DNA of 64,000 nucleotides, from NCBI RefSeq assembly GCF_003931915.1, contig NZ_RSAA01000005.1, forward strand, positions 1 to 64,000, read 5' to 3'. Below the pieces are notes generated by a model. It worked only from the letters and a program-made list of their open reading frames with translations, was not told the origin of the DNA and did not search any database. Made by a program: the position numbers and the translations under genes. Origin of the DNA: Saccharopolyspora rhizosphaerae. GTDB lineage: Bacteria; Actinomycetota; Actinomycetes; Mycobacteriales; Pseudonocardiaceae. Shown here piece by piece: positions 7,809 to 16,831 of this stretch (the first letter of the stretch is position 1; each line of letters starts with the position of its first letter).

Positions 7809-9224
7809 TCAGGTTCCGGCGTAGCAGTAGGAGTCCGACGAGGCGTCCCCGCCCTGCAGCCGGATCTGGTGGGCTCGACGACCGCGGAAGTCGTCGCCGT
7901 GGAGGAAGAAGGACTCGTCCACGGTCAGGCGGCCGCGCTCGGGATCGGTGGCGAGCCGGGCCATCCAGGCGCCCACGCCGTCCGGGTAGAACTGGTCGTC
8001 CCAGGCCCCGTAGAGCGAGTTCGTCAGGTAGATCCGCCGCCCGTCGCGGCTGACCTCGACCATCTGCGGTCCCCCGGCCAGCGGCAGGTCCGGCGCCGCC
8101 GGGTGCGGGAGCCGCTCGGTGATGCCGCCCAGGCGGACCGCACCGGTCTCGCGCGGCCGGGCCGGATCGCTGACGTCGTACTGCTTGAGCTCCCCGGTCC
8201 CCCAGCAGGAGACGTAGAGGAACCGGTCGTCGACGCTGAGGTTGATGTCGGTGACCAGCGGCGGGACCGCCCCGAAGGGCTGCAGCGCGGGCGGCAGCTG
8301 GTCGGTCTCGGCCTTCTCCGCGGGGATCGTGATGACCTTGTCGGCCTTCCACTGGTCGGCGTCGCGGTGCCAGCGCCACACCGATGCCGACAGGTCCTCG
8401 GTGCTGATCACCACTCCGGCGAAACCCCAGGTCGCGTTGGGGTCGTGCGAGGGCCGCAGCTCCAGCACCATCTGGTGCTCCGGGCCCAGTTCCACGCGCT
8501 GCACGTGCTTGCCCTCGGTGAGGTCCCAGAAGTGCAGGGCGTGGCCGTACTGGTTGCCCAGCAGCAGCTCCGGGACGACGCCGTCCTCGATCATCGACGG
8601 CGTCCCCCACTCGCTGGAGATCAGCGTGTTCTGGTTGAGGTGCCACCAGGCGTCGTAGGCGAGGTGCTGGGGCCCGCGATCGGTCTCCCAGGCCCGCACG
8701 ACCTCGAACGTGTCGTGGTCGAGCACCGCGATCCCGCCCGGGCCGTCGCTGCCGTTCGCGGAGCCCAAGCAGGACAGGTAGATCCCGTCGGGACCGCAGT
8801 GCAGCGTGTGCGGCCGGGAGTAGCCGGCCCGCGACGCGAGCTCGTCGGCGGGGATGGTGCGCACCAACCGCGGCTGCTTCGGGTCGGGCTGGGTGTCGTA
8901 GACGTGGATGTGGGAGGAGCGCAGCCCCGGGAGCAGCAGGTAGCGGCGTTGCAGTCCCTCGGTGTGGTGGCCGGCGTGGGCGAAGGCGCTGCTGCAGGCG
9001 TTCCAACCGAAGTGGTGGAGCTCGTCGCCCGTGGTGGGCAGGTCGACCCAGCCCACGACCCGCCCGTGCTCGGCGGAATCCGGGTCGGTGTCGACGACGG
9101 CGAGCGCGTCGGGCCGCTGCGCCGCGCGGTCGAAGGTGACCACGTAGGCCAGCTTCTCCCGCGGCGCGGCGATCGCCTCCGCAGGGCTGCGGTAGAAGGT
9201 CGGATCGACCGTGGGTGTGCTCAT
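7809..9224 (-). CDS. Selenium-binding protein SBP56 / methanethiol oxidase family
   Basis: The 471-residue protein shows the SBP56 pattern throughout: KLAYVVTFD, HHFGWNACSSAF, SSHIHVYDTQPDPKQPRLVRTI, SRPHTLHCGPDGIYLSCLG, STLISSEWGTP-like segments and YVSCWGTGELKQYDVSDP. Characterised relatives include human SELENBP1 and bacterial methanethiol oxidase, copper-dependent enzymes converting methanethiol to formaldehyde, H2S and peroxide. The family CSSC motif here is CSSA (Cys77, Ala80), so the second Cys is missing. ATG 9224 follows GAGGAGG; a longer reading is in frame but lacks such a site. It has no signal peptide. The substrate is unproven. Confidence 0.85.
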   Translation of the reverse strand: MSTPTVDPTFYRSPAEAIAAPREKLAYVVTFDRAAQRPDALAVVDTDPDSAEHGRVVGWVDLPTTGDELHHFGWNACSSAFAHAGHHTEGLQRRYLLLPGLRSSHIHVYDTQPDPKQPRLVRTIPADELASRAGYSRPHTLHCGPDGIYLSCLGSANGSDGPGGIAVLDHDTFEVVRAWETDRGPQHLAYDAWWHLNQNTLISSEWGTPSMIEDGVVPELLLGNQYGHALHFWDLTEGKHVQRVELGPEHQMVLELRPSHDPNATWGFAGVVISTEDLSASVWRWHRDADQWKADKVITIPAEKAETDQLPPALQPFGAVPPLVTDINLSVDDRFLYVSCWGTGELKQYDVSDPARPRETGAVRLGGITERLPHPAAPDLPLAGGPQMVEVSRDGRRIYLTNSLYGAWDDQFYPDGVGAWMARLATDPERGRLTVDESFFLHGDDFRGRRAHQIRLQGGDASSDSYCYAGT

Positions 9225-9326
9225 CTCGGCCTCCTCGGGAGAGGGCGTGCGCCCTTCCAGGATGGTCCGACGGCTCCGCCGCGGCGACCCCGCCCGCATC
9301 GCAGGACCCGGTCGCCGAGGCGTCGA

Positions 9327-10649
9327 CTACAGGTGAGCGCAGCGCAGCCGCTTGTCCAGCCGGTAGGTGGTGTCCAGGACGACGTCCTGGCCGCTCAACC
9401 AGGCCGGGTCCTGACCCGGGTGCACCGTGTGCACGATGACCAGGTCCCACGCCCTCGCCTCGACCCCTTCACCCGACAGCAGGGTGGTCTCACCCAACTC
9501 GACGGAGGGCACGTAGGGGTCCGCGTAGGAGACCCGCACCCCGGACGCGGTCAGCTCGGACATGATCTCCAGGGCCGGCGACTCGCGGACGTCGGCCACA
9601 CCCGGCTTGTAGGCCACACCCAGCACCAGCACATCGGCTCCGGCGAACGGCTTGCCCCGGTCGGCCAGCAGCTGCCGGGCCCGGTCCACCACCCGGCGAG
9701 GCCGGGCCGCGATCGAGCCCATCGCCGCGTTCATCAGCGGCGCCGGGAGTCGCTGCGCGCGCAGCTGCCACAGCAGGTAGTGGGTGTCGCAGGGGATGCA
9801 GTGGCCGCCGACTCCCGGACCAGGGTGGAACGGCATGAACCCGTAGGGCTTGGTGGCCGCCGCCTCGATCACCTCGATGGGGTCGACGCCGAAAGCGCGG
9901 CAACTGTCGGCGAACTCGTTGACCATCGCGATGTTGACCGCGCGGAAGCTGTTCTCCAGCAGCTTGGTCAGCTCCGCCGCCTCCGGTGAGGTCACGGTGT
10001 GCACGGCGGCTGCGGTGGCGGCGACGGCCGCTTCGGCGCGTCGCCCGCACTCGGTGGTCACCCCGCCGACGACCCGCGGCGTCGCACGTCGGTCGTGACG
10101 GGTGACGCCGGGATCGATGCGTTCCGGGCTGAAGGCGACGTGGACGTCTTCGCCCACCGTCCAGCCGTTGCGGTGGCGCAGCGGCTCGGCGATCAGGTCG
10201 CGGGTGCAGCCCACGTAGGTCGTGGAGGTCAGCACGATCGTCTGGTCCGGCACGGCGTTGGCGACCACCGACGCGCAGGCGGCGGTCAACGCGCGCATGT
10301 CGGGGACCAGGTGGGTGTCGACCGGCGTGGGCACCGAGATCAGCACCGCTTCAGCCTCGCTGATCGCTGCCGCGTTGGTCGTCACCGCCAGTCGCCCCGC
10401 CGACAGAGCTCGGCTGAGCCGTTCGCGGTCGGCGTCGGAGATGTCGACGTGCTGGGACTTGATCGCCAGCAAGCGGTTCTCGTCGATGTCGACACCGGTC
10501 ACGGTGATCCCGGCTTCGGCCAGGGACAGAGCGGTCGGCAGTCCGACGTAGCCGAGACCCACGACCACCGCGCGGGTGGGTCGCGGATCCGCCGTTGCCC
10601 TTCTCCGGTCCGAATCCACCTCTGCCCCTTGCATCTTCGGAGTGCTCAT
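9327..10649 (-). CDS. UDP-sugar 6-dehydrogenase (UDP-N-acetylhexosamine type)
   Basis: The 440-residue NAD-dependent enzyme oxidises the C6 of a nucleotide sugar to an acid. It has an N-terminal Rossmann fold (VVVGLGYVGLPTALSLAEAG), central FSPERIDPG, and the catalytic cysteine near residue 284 in PGPGVGGHCIPCDTHYL. The last motif resembles WbpA/WbpO-type UDP-GlcNAc/GalNAc dehydrogenases (GGHCIPVDP) more than UDP-glucose dehydrogenase. The C-terminal GVAYKPGVADVRESPA fits. A GAGGAG site lies somewhat far upstream. It likely supplies an acidic sugar to the glycan locus to its right, though it is transcribed away from most of that locus. Confidence 0.88.
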   Translation of the reverse strand: MSTPKMQGAEVDSDRRRATADPRPTRAVVVGLGYVGLPTALSLAEAGITVTGVDIDENRLLAIKSQHVDISDADRERLSRALSAGRLAVTTNAAAISEAEAVLISVPTPVDTHLVPDMRALTAACASVVANAVPDQTIVLTSTTYVGCTRDLIAEPLRHRNGWTVGEDVHVAFSPERIDPGVTRHDRRATPRVVGGVTTECGRRAEAAVAATAAAVHTVTSPEAAELTKLLENSFRAVNIAMVNEFADSCRAFGVDPIEVIEAAATKPYGFMPFHPGPGVGGHCIPCDTHYLLWQLRAQRLPAPLMNAAMGSIAARPRRVVDRARQLLADRGKPFAGADVLVLGVAYKPGVADVRESPALEIMSELTASGVRVSYADPYVPSVELGETTLLSGEGVEARAWDLVIVHTVHPGQDPAWLSGQDVVLDTTYRLDKRLRCAHL

Positions 10650-10963
10650 CGCTGGGGGACTCCTCGTCGTGTGCTCGCTTCCGCGTCGAAAGCTCGCTGT
10701 GTGCAGGCGGATTCACCGATCCGCCGAAGCGGTTCCGGTGCTGGGACCGGTTGTGGTGTTCGCCGGCGTGGTGGGCACGCCGACCGGGAGATGTCGACCA
10801 CCGTGCACCAGCGTGGTGCTACAAGTTAGGGCACAAAGACCCGTGCTCTGACTCAGGACTTACGCCCCACCCTCCGGAGCACCGGCTCGCGCACACTCAG
10901 TGTGTTGGACAGGTGGCACACCGTGTCCGCGACCGCGACGACCGGTCCGCCCGAGGAGGTCCC
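10650..10963. other. Divergent intergenic region
   Basis: This region separates the nucleotide-sugar dehydrogenase (leftward) from the small HTH gene (rightward). It contains an imperfect inverted repeat around 10798-10821 (ACCACCGTGCACCAGCGTGG) that could be a regulatory site. No gene is visible. Confidence 0.4.
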
Positions 10964-11164
10964 ATGGGCCAGGAGCAGTGGGACCGCCACGACATCGCCG
11001 CCTACCTCGGGATCCAGGTCAACTCCGTGAACGCATGGCTCTCCCGGCACGGCATCGCCCCGGTCGCCCGGCGCCCGGCCGGGCGCGGGGCCCTGGCCAA
11101 CCTCTACGACGCCGACGAGGTTAAACGCGTCCGGGAGGCGGGTCGCCGGCACCGGAAGAACTGA
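10964..11164 (+). CDS. Small MerR-like helix-turn-helix DNA-binding protein
   Basis: The 66-residue protein is almost all one HTH: DRHDIAAYLGIQVNSVNAWLSRHG followed by a basic tail (VKRVREAGRRHRKN). This resembles small excisionase-like or MerR-type single-domain binders. ATG 10964 has an excellent GAGGAGG site. It may regulate the neighbouring surface-glycan genes, but that is inferred only from position. Its last 44 bases overlap the 3' end of the convergent GT2 gene. Confidence 0.7.
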   Translation: MGQEQWDRHDIAAYLGIQVNSVNAWLSRHGIAPVARRPAGRGALANLYDADEVKRVREAGRRHRKN

Positions 11165-12632
11165 CCTGGAGGCCGGCCTTCCCGGGACGGTGCCACGCGG
11201 TGAGCGCCGTGACGGTCGCGAGCAACAACCCGGCCACCAGCAGCACGTTGAGCACACCGACCACTCCCAGCGCCACGACCGTGACCACGGGCGCCACGCG
11301 CACCGCGTCCAGCAGCACGACGCGTCGGGCGCCCGGCTTCGCCGGGAGAGCGGGAAGCCCTTCGGCTTCGTCCTCGGGCGGCGTCGGCGGTCGTGGGCTG
11401 GTCCAGCGCCCGGAAGACCGGGTGCGCCACATCCGGTAGAAGGTCCACATCGTCGCCACGGCCTCCACGGCCCGCACGAACAGGAACCCGACCCCGTAGA
11501 TGAGCAGGCTCGGGCGGCGGCGCACCACCGCGGCCACGCAGGTGACCAGGTAGTCGGGCAGGAACAGGAAGACGGCGAGGTCGAACGGCGACAGCCACGG
11601 CGCCAGCACCGCGTGGACCTCGCGGTAGACCGGCCAGTCCAGCGCCCAGCCCCCGGTCAGCGGCACCAGCAGCAAGAGCACTGCTCCGGCGACGATGCCC
11701 AGGATGAGCACGCTCGAGGTGACGACTTCGAGCATCAACGCCCCCGTGGCGAACCAGAACCGCCCGAACCAGACGCCGTGCCTGCGCAAGGTCTGCCACA
11801 ACCCGAGCGACCACCGCCGCACTTGCCGGTAGTAGTCGGGCAGGTTGTCCGGGTCCTCCGTGGAGGCGTTCACCGAAGGCGAGAAACCGACCTTGCCGAG
11901 CCGCTTGTGGTGCAGCTCGAAGGTCATGTTGAAGTCCTCGATGATCAGGCCCGGTGGGTTCAGGTCGATCTTCGGCAGCACCGAGGTGCGGTACATGCTG
12001 GCGAACCCGGGAGCGATCGGGACCACGTTGATGTTGCGCCAGGACTGGCCGTAGCGCATCCACTGCATCACCGTCCACAACCTCGCGCGGTAGGAGGTCA
12101 GCAGCCGTCCGGTGAAGGTGTGGTCCTCCGGGCTCCACGGTGGCCGGACGTAACCCGCGATGGCGGCCATGCGCGGGTCGTCGAACATGGGCAGGGCGTG
12201 GGTCAGGTAGTCGGCGCCGACCTCGGTGTCGGCGTCGACGAGCAGCACCGCGGCGAAACGCCGGATGATCTGGAAGTACTCGATCGCCTCCTCGATGGCG
12301 CCCGCTTTCCCGCGCCCGGGGTTGAGTTCCAGCACGCGGACTCCGTGGGCCGCGGCGATCTCCGCCGTGCGGTCCCGGCAGCCGTCGGCGAGCACGTGCA
12401 CGTTGACCGCCGGCACGAGCCGCAGCGTCGAGTTGATGGCGAGGGTGATGCCCAGTTCCTCGTCGTGGGCGGGGATGAGGACGGCGACGTCGGCGGGACG
12501 CAGGCGGTTCGGGGGTGCGCTCCGCTCTGCGGAGGCGGGACGGCGGCGCTCGTCGAGGCAGCGCAGGATCGAGAACACCGACCACACCGGGACGTTGATC
12601 CCGAACACGAGGAACAGCAGGAGCCATTCCAC
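11121..12632 (-). CDS. Membrane-bound processive family 2 glycosyltransferase
   Basis: The 503-residue protein starts with a membrane helix (VEWLLLFLVFGINVPVWSVF). A GT2 domain follows with VAVLIPAHDEE, LADGCRDRT, the DxD site VDADTEV, the catalytic acid in GLIIEDFN and the processivity motif QVRRW (QVRRWSLGLWQ). Several membrane helices follow, and a last pair sits near the C-terminus after a Pro-rich linker. This is the layout of polysaccharide synthases of the NodC/IcaA/hyaluronan class, which polymerise a nucleotide sugar and extrude the chain. GTG 12632 follows GAGGTGAGG. Product unknown; the neighbours suggest an N-acetylhexosamine or uronic polymer. Confidence 0.88.
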   Translation of the reverse strand: MEWLLLFLVFGINVPVWSVFSILRCLDERRRPASAERSAPPNRLRPADVAVLIPAHDEELGITLAINSTLRLVPAVNVHVLADGCRDRTAEIAAAHGVRVLELNPGRGKAGAIEEAIEYFQIIRRFAAVLLVDADTEVGADYLTHALPMFDDPRMAAIAGYVRPPWSPEDHTFTGRLLTSYRARLWTVMQWMRYGQSWRNINVVPIAPGFASMYRTSVLPKIDLNPPGLIIEDFNMTFELHHKRLGKVGFSPSVNASTEDPDNLPDYYRQVRRWSLGLWQTLRRHGVWFGRFWFATGALMLEVVTSSVLILGIVAGAVLLLLVPLTGGWALDWPVYREVHAVLAPWLSPFDLAVFLFLPDYLVTCVAAVVRRRPSLLIYGVGFLFVRAVEAVATMWTFYRMWRTRSSGRWTSPRPPTPPEDEAEGLPALPAKPGARRVVLLDAVRVAPVVTVVALGVVGVLNVLLVAGLLLATVTALTAWHRPGKAGLQVSSSGAGDPPPGRV

Positions 12633-12925
12633 CGTCCTCACCTCTTCTCCGTTGAAATCCCACGGACGGCCGCCCTCGCCAATGCGACAACGAGGAGCGG
12701 GTTGGTACAAGTGCTTTTCACCCGTTCAGGTATTCATTTTTTCCGACCCTGGATTCGGTTGCTACATGGTGGTGCACAGTGTGTGCGGAGGGGTCGTTCG
12801 GCCAGCAAGACCGAGCAACGCGCCCGCTCCCGTGGAGAATCCTGTATTCGCAGGTGAAACCCACGCACAGTGGACGTCCCGCGGTCGGCGCGCGACGCCC
12901 TCCCACTCGATGATGCGGGAATGAC

Positions 12926-13906
12926 ATGCGTTTCTTGATTACCGGCGGAGCCGGTTTCATCGGCTCCCACCTCACCCGTCATCTCATTTCGGAAGGGCAC
13001 AAAGTCCTCGTTCTCGACAATTTCAGCACCGGATCCGCGTGCAATCTGAATTCGGATCCCGGGAACGCTCTTCCGACGGTCGTCGACGGTTCGGTGTGCG
13101 ACGCGGAGCTGGTCGACGACTGCACGAGCCAGGTCGACGGGGTGTTCCACCTGGCCGCGGCCGTCGGGACCTTCACCATCGCGCGCAAGACGATCGAGAG
13201 CCTGCGCACGAACTTGCACGGCACCGAGGCGGTCGTGGAGGCCGCCTGCCGCCACCGGGTGCCGCTGCTGCTGGCGTCCACCAGCGAGGTCTACGGCCTC
13301 AACCCGAAGGCGGGGCTCACCGAGGACGACGACCGCGTGCTGGGCTCTCCCCCGCACAGCCGTTGGTCCTACGCCGAGGCCAAGTCGGTCGACGAGACCA
13401 TCGTGCACGCGCACGTCGTCGAACACGGCCTCGACGCGGTGATCGCGCGGCTGTTCAACACCGTGGGGCCGGGCCAGAGCGGCGAGTACGGCATGGTCAT
13501 CCCCCGCTTCGTGCGGCAGGCGCTGGCCGGCGAACCGCTCACCGTCTTCGGCGACGGAACCCAGGTCCGCTGCTTCTGCCACGTCCTGGACGTCGTGCCG
13601 GCGCTGGTGGCGCTGCTGCTCGACCGGGACGCCCGCGGGGAGGTGTTCAACGTCGGCGGGTCCGACCCGGTCCGCATCGAGGACCTCGCCCGTCGCGTGC
13701 TCGCGATCACCGGAGCCTCGGGCGGCATCGTTCACGTCCCGTACGACACGTTCTTCGAAGCCGGTTACCGCGACACGCCGCACCGGCTGCCGGACTGCGC
13801 GAAAGCCCGCGCACGCATTGGTTTTCGGCCTACCTGCGATCTCGACGAGATCATCAGCTCGGTGGTCGCCGACCAGCGAGCGCACGCGTTGACCAGGGGC
13901 GGCTGA
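12926..13906 (+). CDS. NAD-dependent epimerase/dehydratase (extended SDR)
   Basis: The 326-residue nucleotide-sugar-modifying enzyme has the NAD site TGGAGFIGSHLTRHL, the YxxxK pair within SRWSYAEAKSVDE, and the sugar-binding RLFNTVGPGQ segment. It resembles UDP-glucose 4-epimerase/dTDP-glucose dehydratase relatives; the exact substrate is not clear. It starts a rightward group of four genes (SDR, GH18, PIG-L, WbqC) with gaps of only 3 to 19 bases or overlap. The ribosome binding site is weak (GCGGGAATG). It probably makes a precursor for the glycan made by the GT2 enzyme. Confidence 0.85.
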   Translation: MRFLITGGAGFIGSHLTRHLISEGHKVLVLDNFSTGSACNLNSDPGNALPTVVDGSVCDAELVDDCTSQVDGVFHLAAAVGTFTIARKTIESLRTNLHGTEAVVEAACRHRVPLLLASTSEVYGLNPKAGLTEDDDRVLGSPPHSRWSYAEAKSVDETIVHAHVVEHGLDAVIARLFNTVGPGQSGEYGMVIPRFVRQALAGEPLTVFGDGTQVRCFCHVLDVVPALVALLLDRDARGEVFNVGGSDPVRIEDLARRVLAITGASGGIVHVPYDTFFEAGYRDTPHRLPDCAKARARIGFRPTCDLDEIISSVVADQRAHALTRGG

Positions 13907-13909
13907 GCT

Positions 13910-14986
13910 GTGAGACGGGTGCTGCCGGTGTGCGGCGCCGCGCTGGGCGCGGTGCTCGCGCTGGTCGCGGCCGCCTGCACCGCGCCGGTGCCCGCCGACG
14001 CGGGCTGCGAACCACCGGACCGAACGACGGCCATGTCGGTGCCGTACTGGAACCTCGAGGACGGAGCGGAGACCGTGGGCGATCACGCGTCCGAACTGGA
14101 CGTGGTCTCGCCCTGGGTCCACGGGATCGCGCCCGACGGCACGATCGCCGCGCAGTCCTCCGGCAGGCCGGACGAGGACGTGCACCTGGACTCGCTGCTG
14201 TCCGCCGGACCGGACGTGGTACCGACGATCTCCAACCACTACGACGGTGAGTGGCGCAGCGAACCCCTCACCGGGATCCTGCACGACCCGGCACGCACCC
14301 GGAGCCACGTCGAGGCGCTGGCGCAGTTCGCGCTCGACGGCGGCTTCCCGGGCATCGACATCGACTACGAGGACCTGCGGCCTGAGGACGGCCCGGCGTT
14401 CACCCGGTTCGTCAGGGAGCTGGCCGACCGACTGCACACCGAGGACCTGCGCCTGTCGGTCACGGTCGCCCCCAAGACCGAGGACGAGAGCGACAACGAA
14501 TCCGCGCGAGCGCTGGACTACCGGGCTCTCGGCGACGCCGCCGACTCGGTGCGGATCATGGCGTACGACTACCACTGGGAAACCTCCGACCCCGGGCCCG
14601 CCGCGCCGGAACCGTGGTTGCGCGAGGTCCTGGGCTACGCGTTCGCGCGCGTGCCCGCGGACAAGCTCGTGCTGGGGATCCCGGTCTACGGCTACGACTG
14701 GAGCGAGGGGTACGGCACGTCGGTGTCCTCCGCACGCGCCCTGCGGCTGGCCCAACGGCACGGTGTGCAGCCGGTGTGGGACGAGGAGGGCGGTTCCGCG
14801 TGGTTCGAGTACCAGGCGGCCGGCGTCGACCACGTCGTCTGGTTCGAAGACGCCCGCAGCACCGCGGTCAAGCTCCGCCTCGCTCGTGAGCTCGGCGTGC
14901 GCGCGGTGCACCTGTGGGCCTACGGCCCGGAAGCCCCCGGGCTCTGGGAAGAACTCGATTCGGGCTGGGAACGAGCCTGCCCGTGA
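13910..14986 (+). CDS. Secreted GH18-family lipoprotein
   Basis: The 358-residue protein has a lipoprotein signal (hydrophobic run, then LVAAAC lipobox; lipid-modified Cys about residue 23). The mature part is GH18-like: the strand with the active site reads GGFPGIDIDYEDL, matching DxxDxDxE with the catalytic Glu present, and VRIMAYDYHWETSDPGP carries the family's YDY segment. Relatives include YaaH/YdhD-type spore-wall N-acetylglucosaminidases. It would act outside the membrane on peptidoglycan or on the locus's own amino-sugar polymer. GTG 13910 lies three bases after the upstream stop, so it is co-transcribed with the epimerase. Confidence 0.87.
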   Translation: MRRVLPVCGAALGAVLALVAAACTAPVPADAGCEPPDRTTAMSVPYWNLEDGAETVGDHASELDVVSPWVHGIAPDGTIAAQSSGRPDEDVHLDSLLSAGPDVVPTISNHYDGEWRSEPLTGILHDPARTRSHVEALAQFALDGGFPGIDIDYEDLRPEDGPAFTRFVRELADRLHTEDLRLSVTVAPKTEDESDNESARALDYRALGDAADSVRIMAYDYHWETSDPGPAAPEPWLREVLGYAFARVPADKLVLGIPVYGYDWSEGYGTSVSSARALRLAQRHGVQPVWDEEGGSAWFEYQAAGVDHVVWFEDARSTAVKLRLARELGVRAVHLWAYGPEAPGLWEELDSGWERACP

Positions 14987-15005
14987 CGCTGAGGGGAGAA
15001 AGGAC

Positions 15006-15746
15006 ATGGACTGCCGCATCGGGGACGAGTTCCTCGCACACCAACGAGTTCTGGTGGTCGCGCCGCACGCCGACGACGAGACCTACGGCTGCGCGGGCAC
15101 GATCGCCCGGATCAAATCGCTCGGCGGCGAGACCTACGTCGTCGTCGGCTCCGTCGCCTCCATCGAGCAGTACGGAGGTCGGCAGGTCTCAGGCCTGCGG
15201 ACCGTCACCGCCGACACCCGCATCGCGGAGTTCCAGAGCGTCGCCGAACTGCTCAAGGTCGACGACTGGGAGGTGCTGTTCAGCGGGCCCGACCAGCACA
15301 TGGCGCTCGACGCCGTGCCGCGGCGGGAGCTCACCCGGCTGCTGGAGCGCGACGCCCGGCTGTCCATCGAGAACCTCCGGCCGAGCATGGTGATGATCCC
15401 GGCGATCAGCTACAACCAGGACCACGAAGCGCTGCACAGGGCGTGCGTCACCGCGACCCGCCCGTCGGCTCCCGGCGAGCGCCACTTCGTCCCCCACGTC
15501 CTCTGCTACGACAACACGAGCTTGTTCTGGACTCCGGAGCGCGAGCGCTTCACGCCCGACCTCTTCGTCGACATCAGCGAATTCATGCAGCTCAAGCTGC
15601 AGGCGATGGGTCTGCACGCCTCGCAGGTCAAGAACCCGCTCTACCACGGAAGTCCCGAAGGTCTGGAGTTGCAGTCGCGGTGGCGCGGCAGGGAGATCTC
15701 CGCCGAGGCCGCGGAGGGCTACAAGGCGATGCGGGTGGTGCTGTGA
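15006..15746 (+). CDS. PIG-L/LmbE-family N-deacetylase
   Basis: The 246-residue protein has the zinc motif APHADDETYGCAG (His21, Asp23, Asp24) and a later His-rich segment (YNQDHEALH) that completes the metal site. Relatives remove acetyl groups from GlcNAc-containing small molecules or glycolipids such as GlcNAc-inositol. ATG 15006 follows GGGGAGAAAGG. The stop overlaps the next start by one base (TGATG). Together with GH18 and GT2 genes it suggests deacetylation of an N-acetylhexosamine unit; the true substrate is unknown. Confidence 0.87.
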   Translation: MDCRIGDEFLAHQRVLVVAPHADDETYGCAGTIARIKSLGGETYVVVGSVASIEQYGGRQVSGLRTVTADTRIAEFQSVAELLKVDDWEVLFSGPDQHMALDAVPRRELTRLLERDARLSIENLRPSMVMIPAISYNQDHEALHRACVTATRPSAPGERHFVPHVLCYDNTSLFWTPERERFTPDLFVDISEFMQLKLQAMGLHASQVKNPLYHGSPEGLELQSRWRGREISAEAAEGYKAMRVVL

Positions 15747-16498
15747 TGACCGCCGTCTCGATCCACCAGCCCAACTTCCTGCCGTGGACCAAGTTGATGG
15801 CCAAGATCGTCGCGAGCGACGTGCACGTCGTCTACGACACCGCCCAGTACACGCGCAGCGAGTTCCACGCCCGGCAGCGGATGAAGAACCAAGCAGGAGG
15901 CACGTCGTGGCTGAGCGTGCCCGTGGTGCACACGGGCGATCTGCAGCTGTTGCGGGAGGTGCGCGTCGACCACCGGCAGAACTGGCAGCGCGGGCACCTC
16001 AAGCACCTCAAGGTGCACTACCGGCGCACGCCCCACTTCGACGAGCTGTACGAGCTGGTCCGGGAGGTGTACCGGCGCGACCACGAACTCCTCGTCGACC
16101 TCAACCTGGGCCTGACCACCGCGCTGTGCGACTACCTCGGCGTGCGCACCCGGTTCGTGCGCGCGTCGGAGCTCGGTGTCCCGGTTCCCGAAGGACGGCA
16201 GGAGCGGCTGCTGCAACTCGTCCGCGGCGTGGGCGGGGACGCGCACCTGACCAGCAGCGGCAGCACGTACGCCGTCGACTGGTCACCGTTCCACCGGGCC
16301 GGTGTTCCGGTGCTCGACCAGGTCTTCGAGCACCCCGTGTACGCCCAGCCGCACGGCGAGTTCGTCCCCGCGCTCGGCGTGCTGGACCTGCTCTTCGTGG
16401 AAGGGCCCGCCGCAGCGGACACGATCCGGGCGTCGACCCGCTTCCGCGCTTCCACGCCGTCCTCCGTCGCCGATCCACAGAGGAGCGCCGTTCGCTGA
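15746..16498 (+). CDS. WbqC-family protein
   Basis: The 250-residue protein carries the WbqC signature near its start (VSIHQPNFLPWTKLMAKI, VVYDTAQYTRSEFHARQRMKN). WbqC-like proteins occur in O-antigen and other surface-glycan clusters and are thought to help modify sugars, but the reaction is not settled. It overlaps the deacetylase gene by one base, suggesting a coupled step such as re-acylation or amino-sugar modification after deacetylation. A hairpin at 16613-16636 closes the operon. Confidence 0.83.
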   Translation: MTAVSIHQPNFLPWTKLMAKIVASDVHVVYDTAQYTRSEFHARQRMKNQAGGTSWLSVPVVHTGDLQLLREVRVDHRQNWQRGHLKHLKVHYRRTPHFDELYELVREVYRRDHELLVDLNLGLTTALCDYLGVRTRFVRASELGVPVPEGRQERLLQLVRGVGGDAHLTSSGSTYAVDWSPFHRAGVPVLDQVFEHPVYAQPHGEFVPALGVLDLLFVEGPAAADTIRASTRFRASTPSSVADPQRSAVR

Positions 16499-16612
16499 TC
16501 CGTCAACTTCCTCACGCTGCGCGCACAGCGCCGTCGCTCGGTTCCGCCATGCGCGGCCCCTCGTCGGACCTGGTCTGCCCGCGTGACGCCTGTGCTGGTC
16601 ACCAGCGGTCAT

Positions 16613-16636
16613 ACCGGGCACCGCGGGGTGCCCGGT
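16613..16636 (+). terminator. Probable terminator of the glycan operon
   Basis: A perfect 10-bp stem, ACCGGGCACC / GGTGCCCGGT with a four-base loop, lies 115 bases after the WbqC gene. It has no T run. The rest of 16499-16831 holds no recognisable gene; the promoter of the I36-type gene should lie near its right end. Confidence 0.5.
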
Positions 16637-16831
16637 CGAGTGGCTTTGCCCGAAACAGGGCATCTGCCTTCCGCTTGCGGGCAACCCTCGTCGAGTGCGC
16701 GACGTGGAACAGGTGTCGCGATGCCAAGGTCCGCACCACGCGGGCCGCTGGGGGCCACCACACCGAGATCACAGATCAGGGACACACCTGTGCGCTCGCG
16801 CTCGTGTGAGCAGTGCTGACTGGGAGGAAAG

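Noticed and set aside
7869..9989. 706-codon plus-strand frame
   Set aside because: It is antisense to the SBP56 and nucleotide-sugar dehydrogenase genes, a shadow caused by high GC at third positions.
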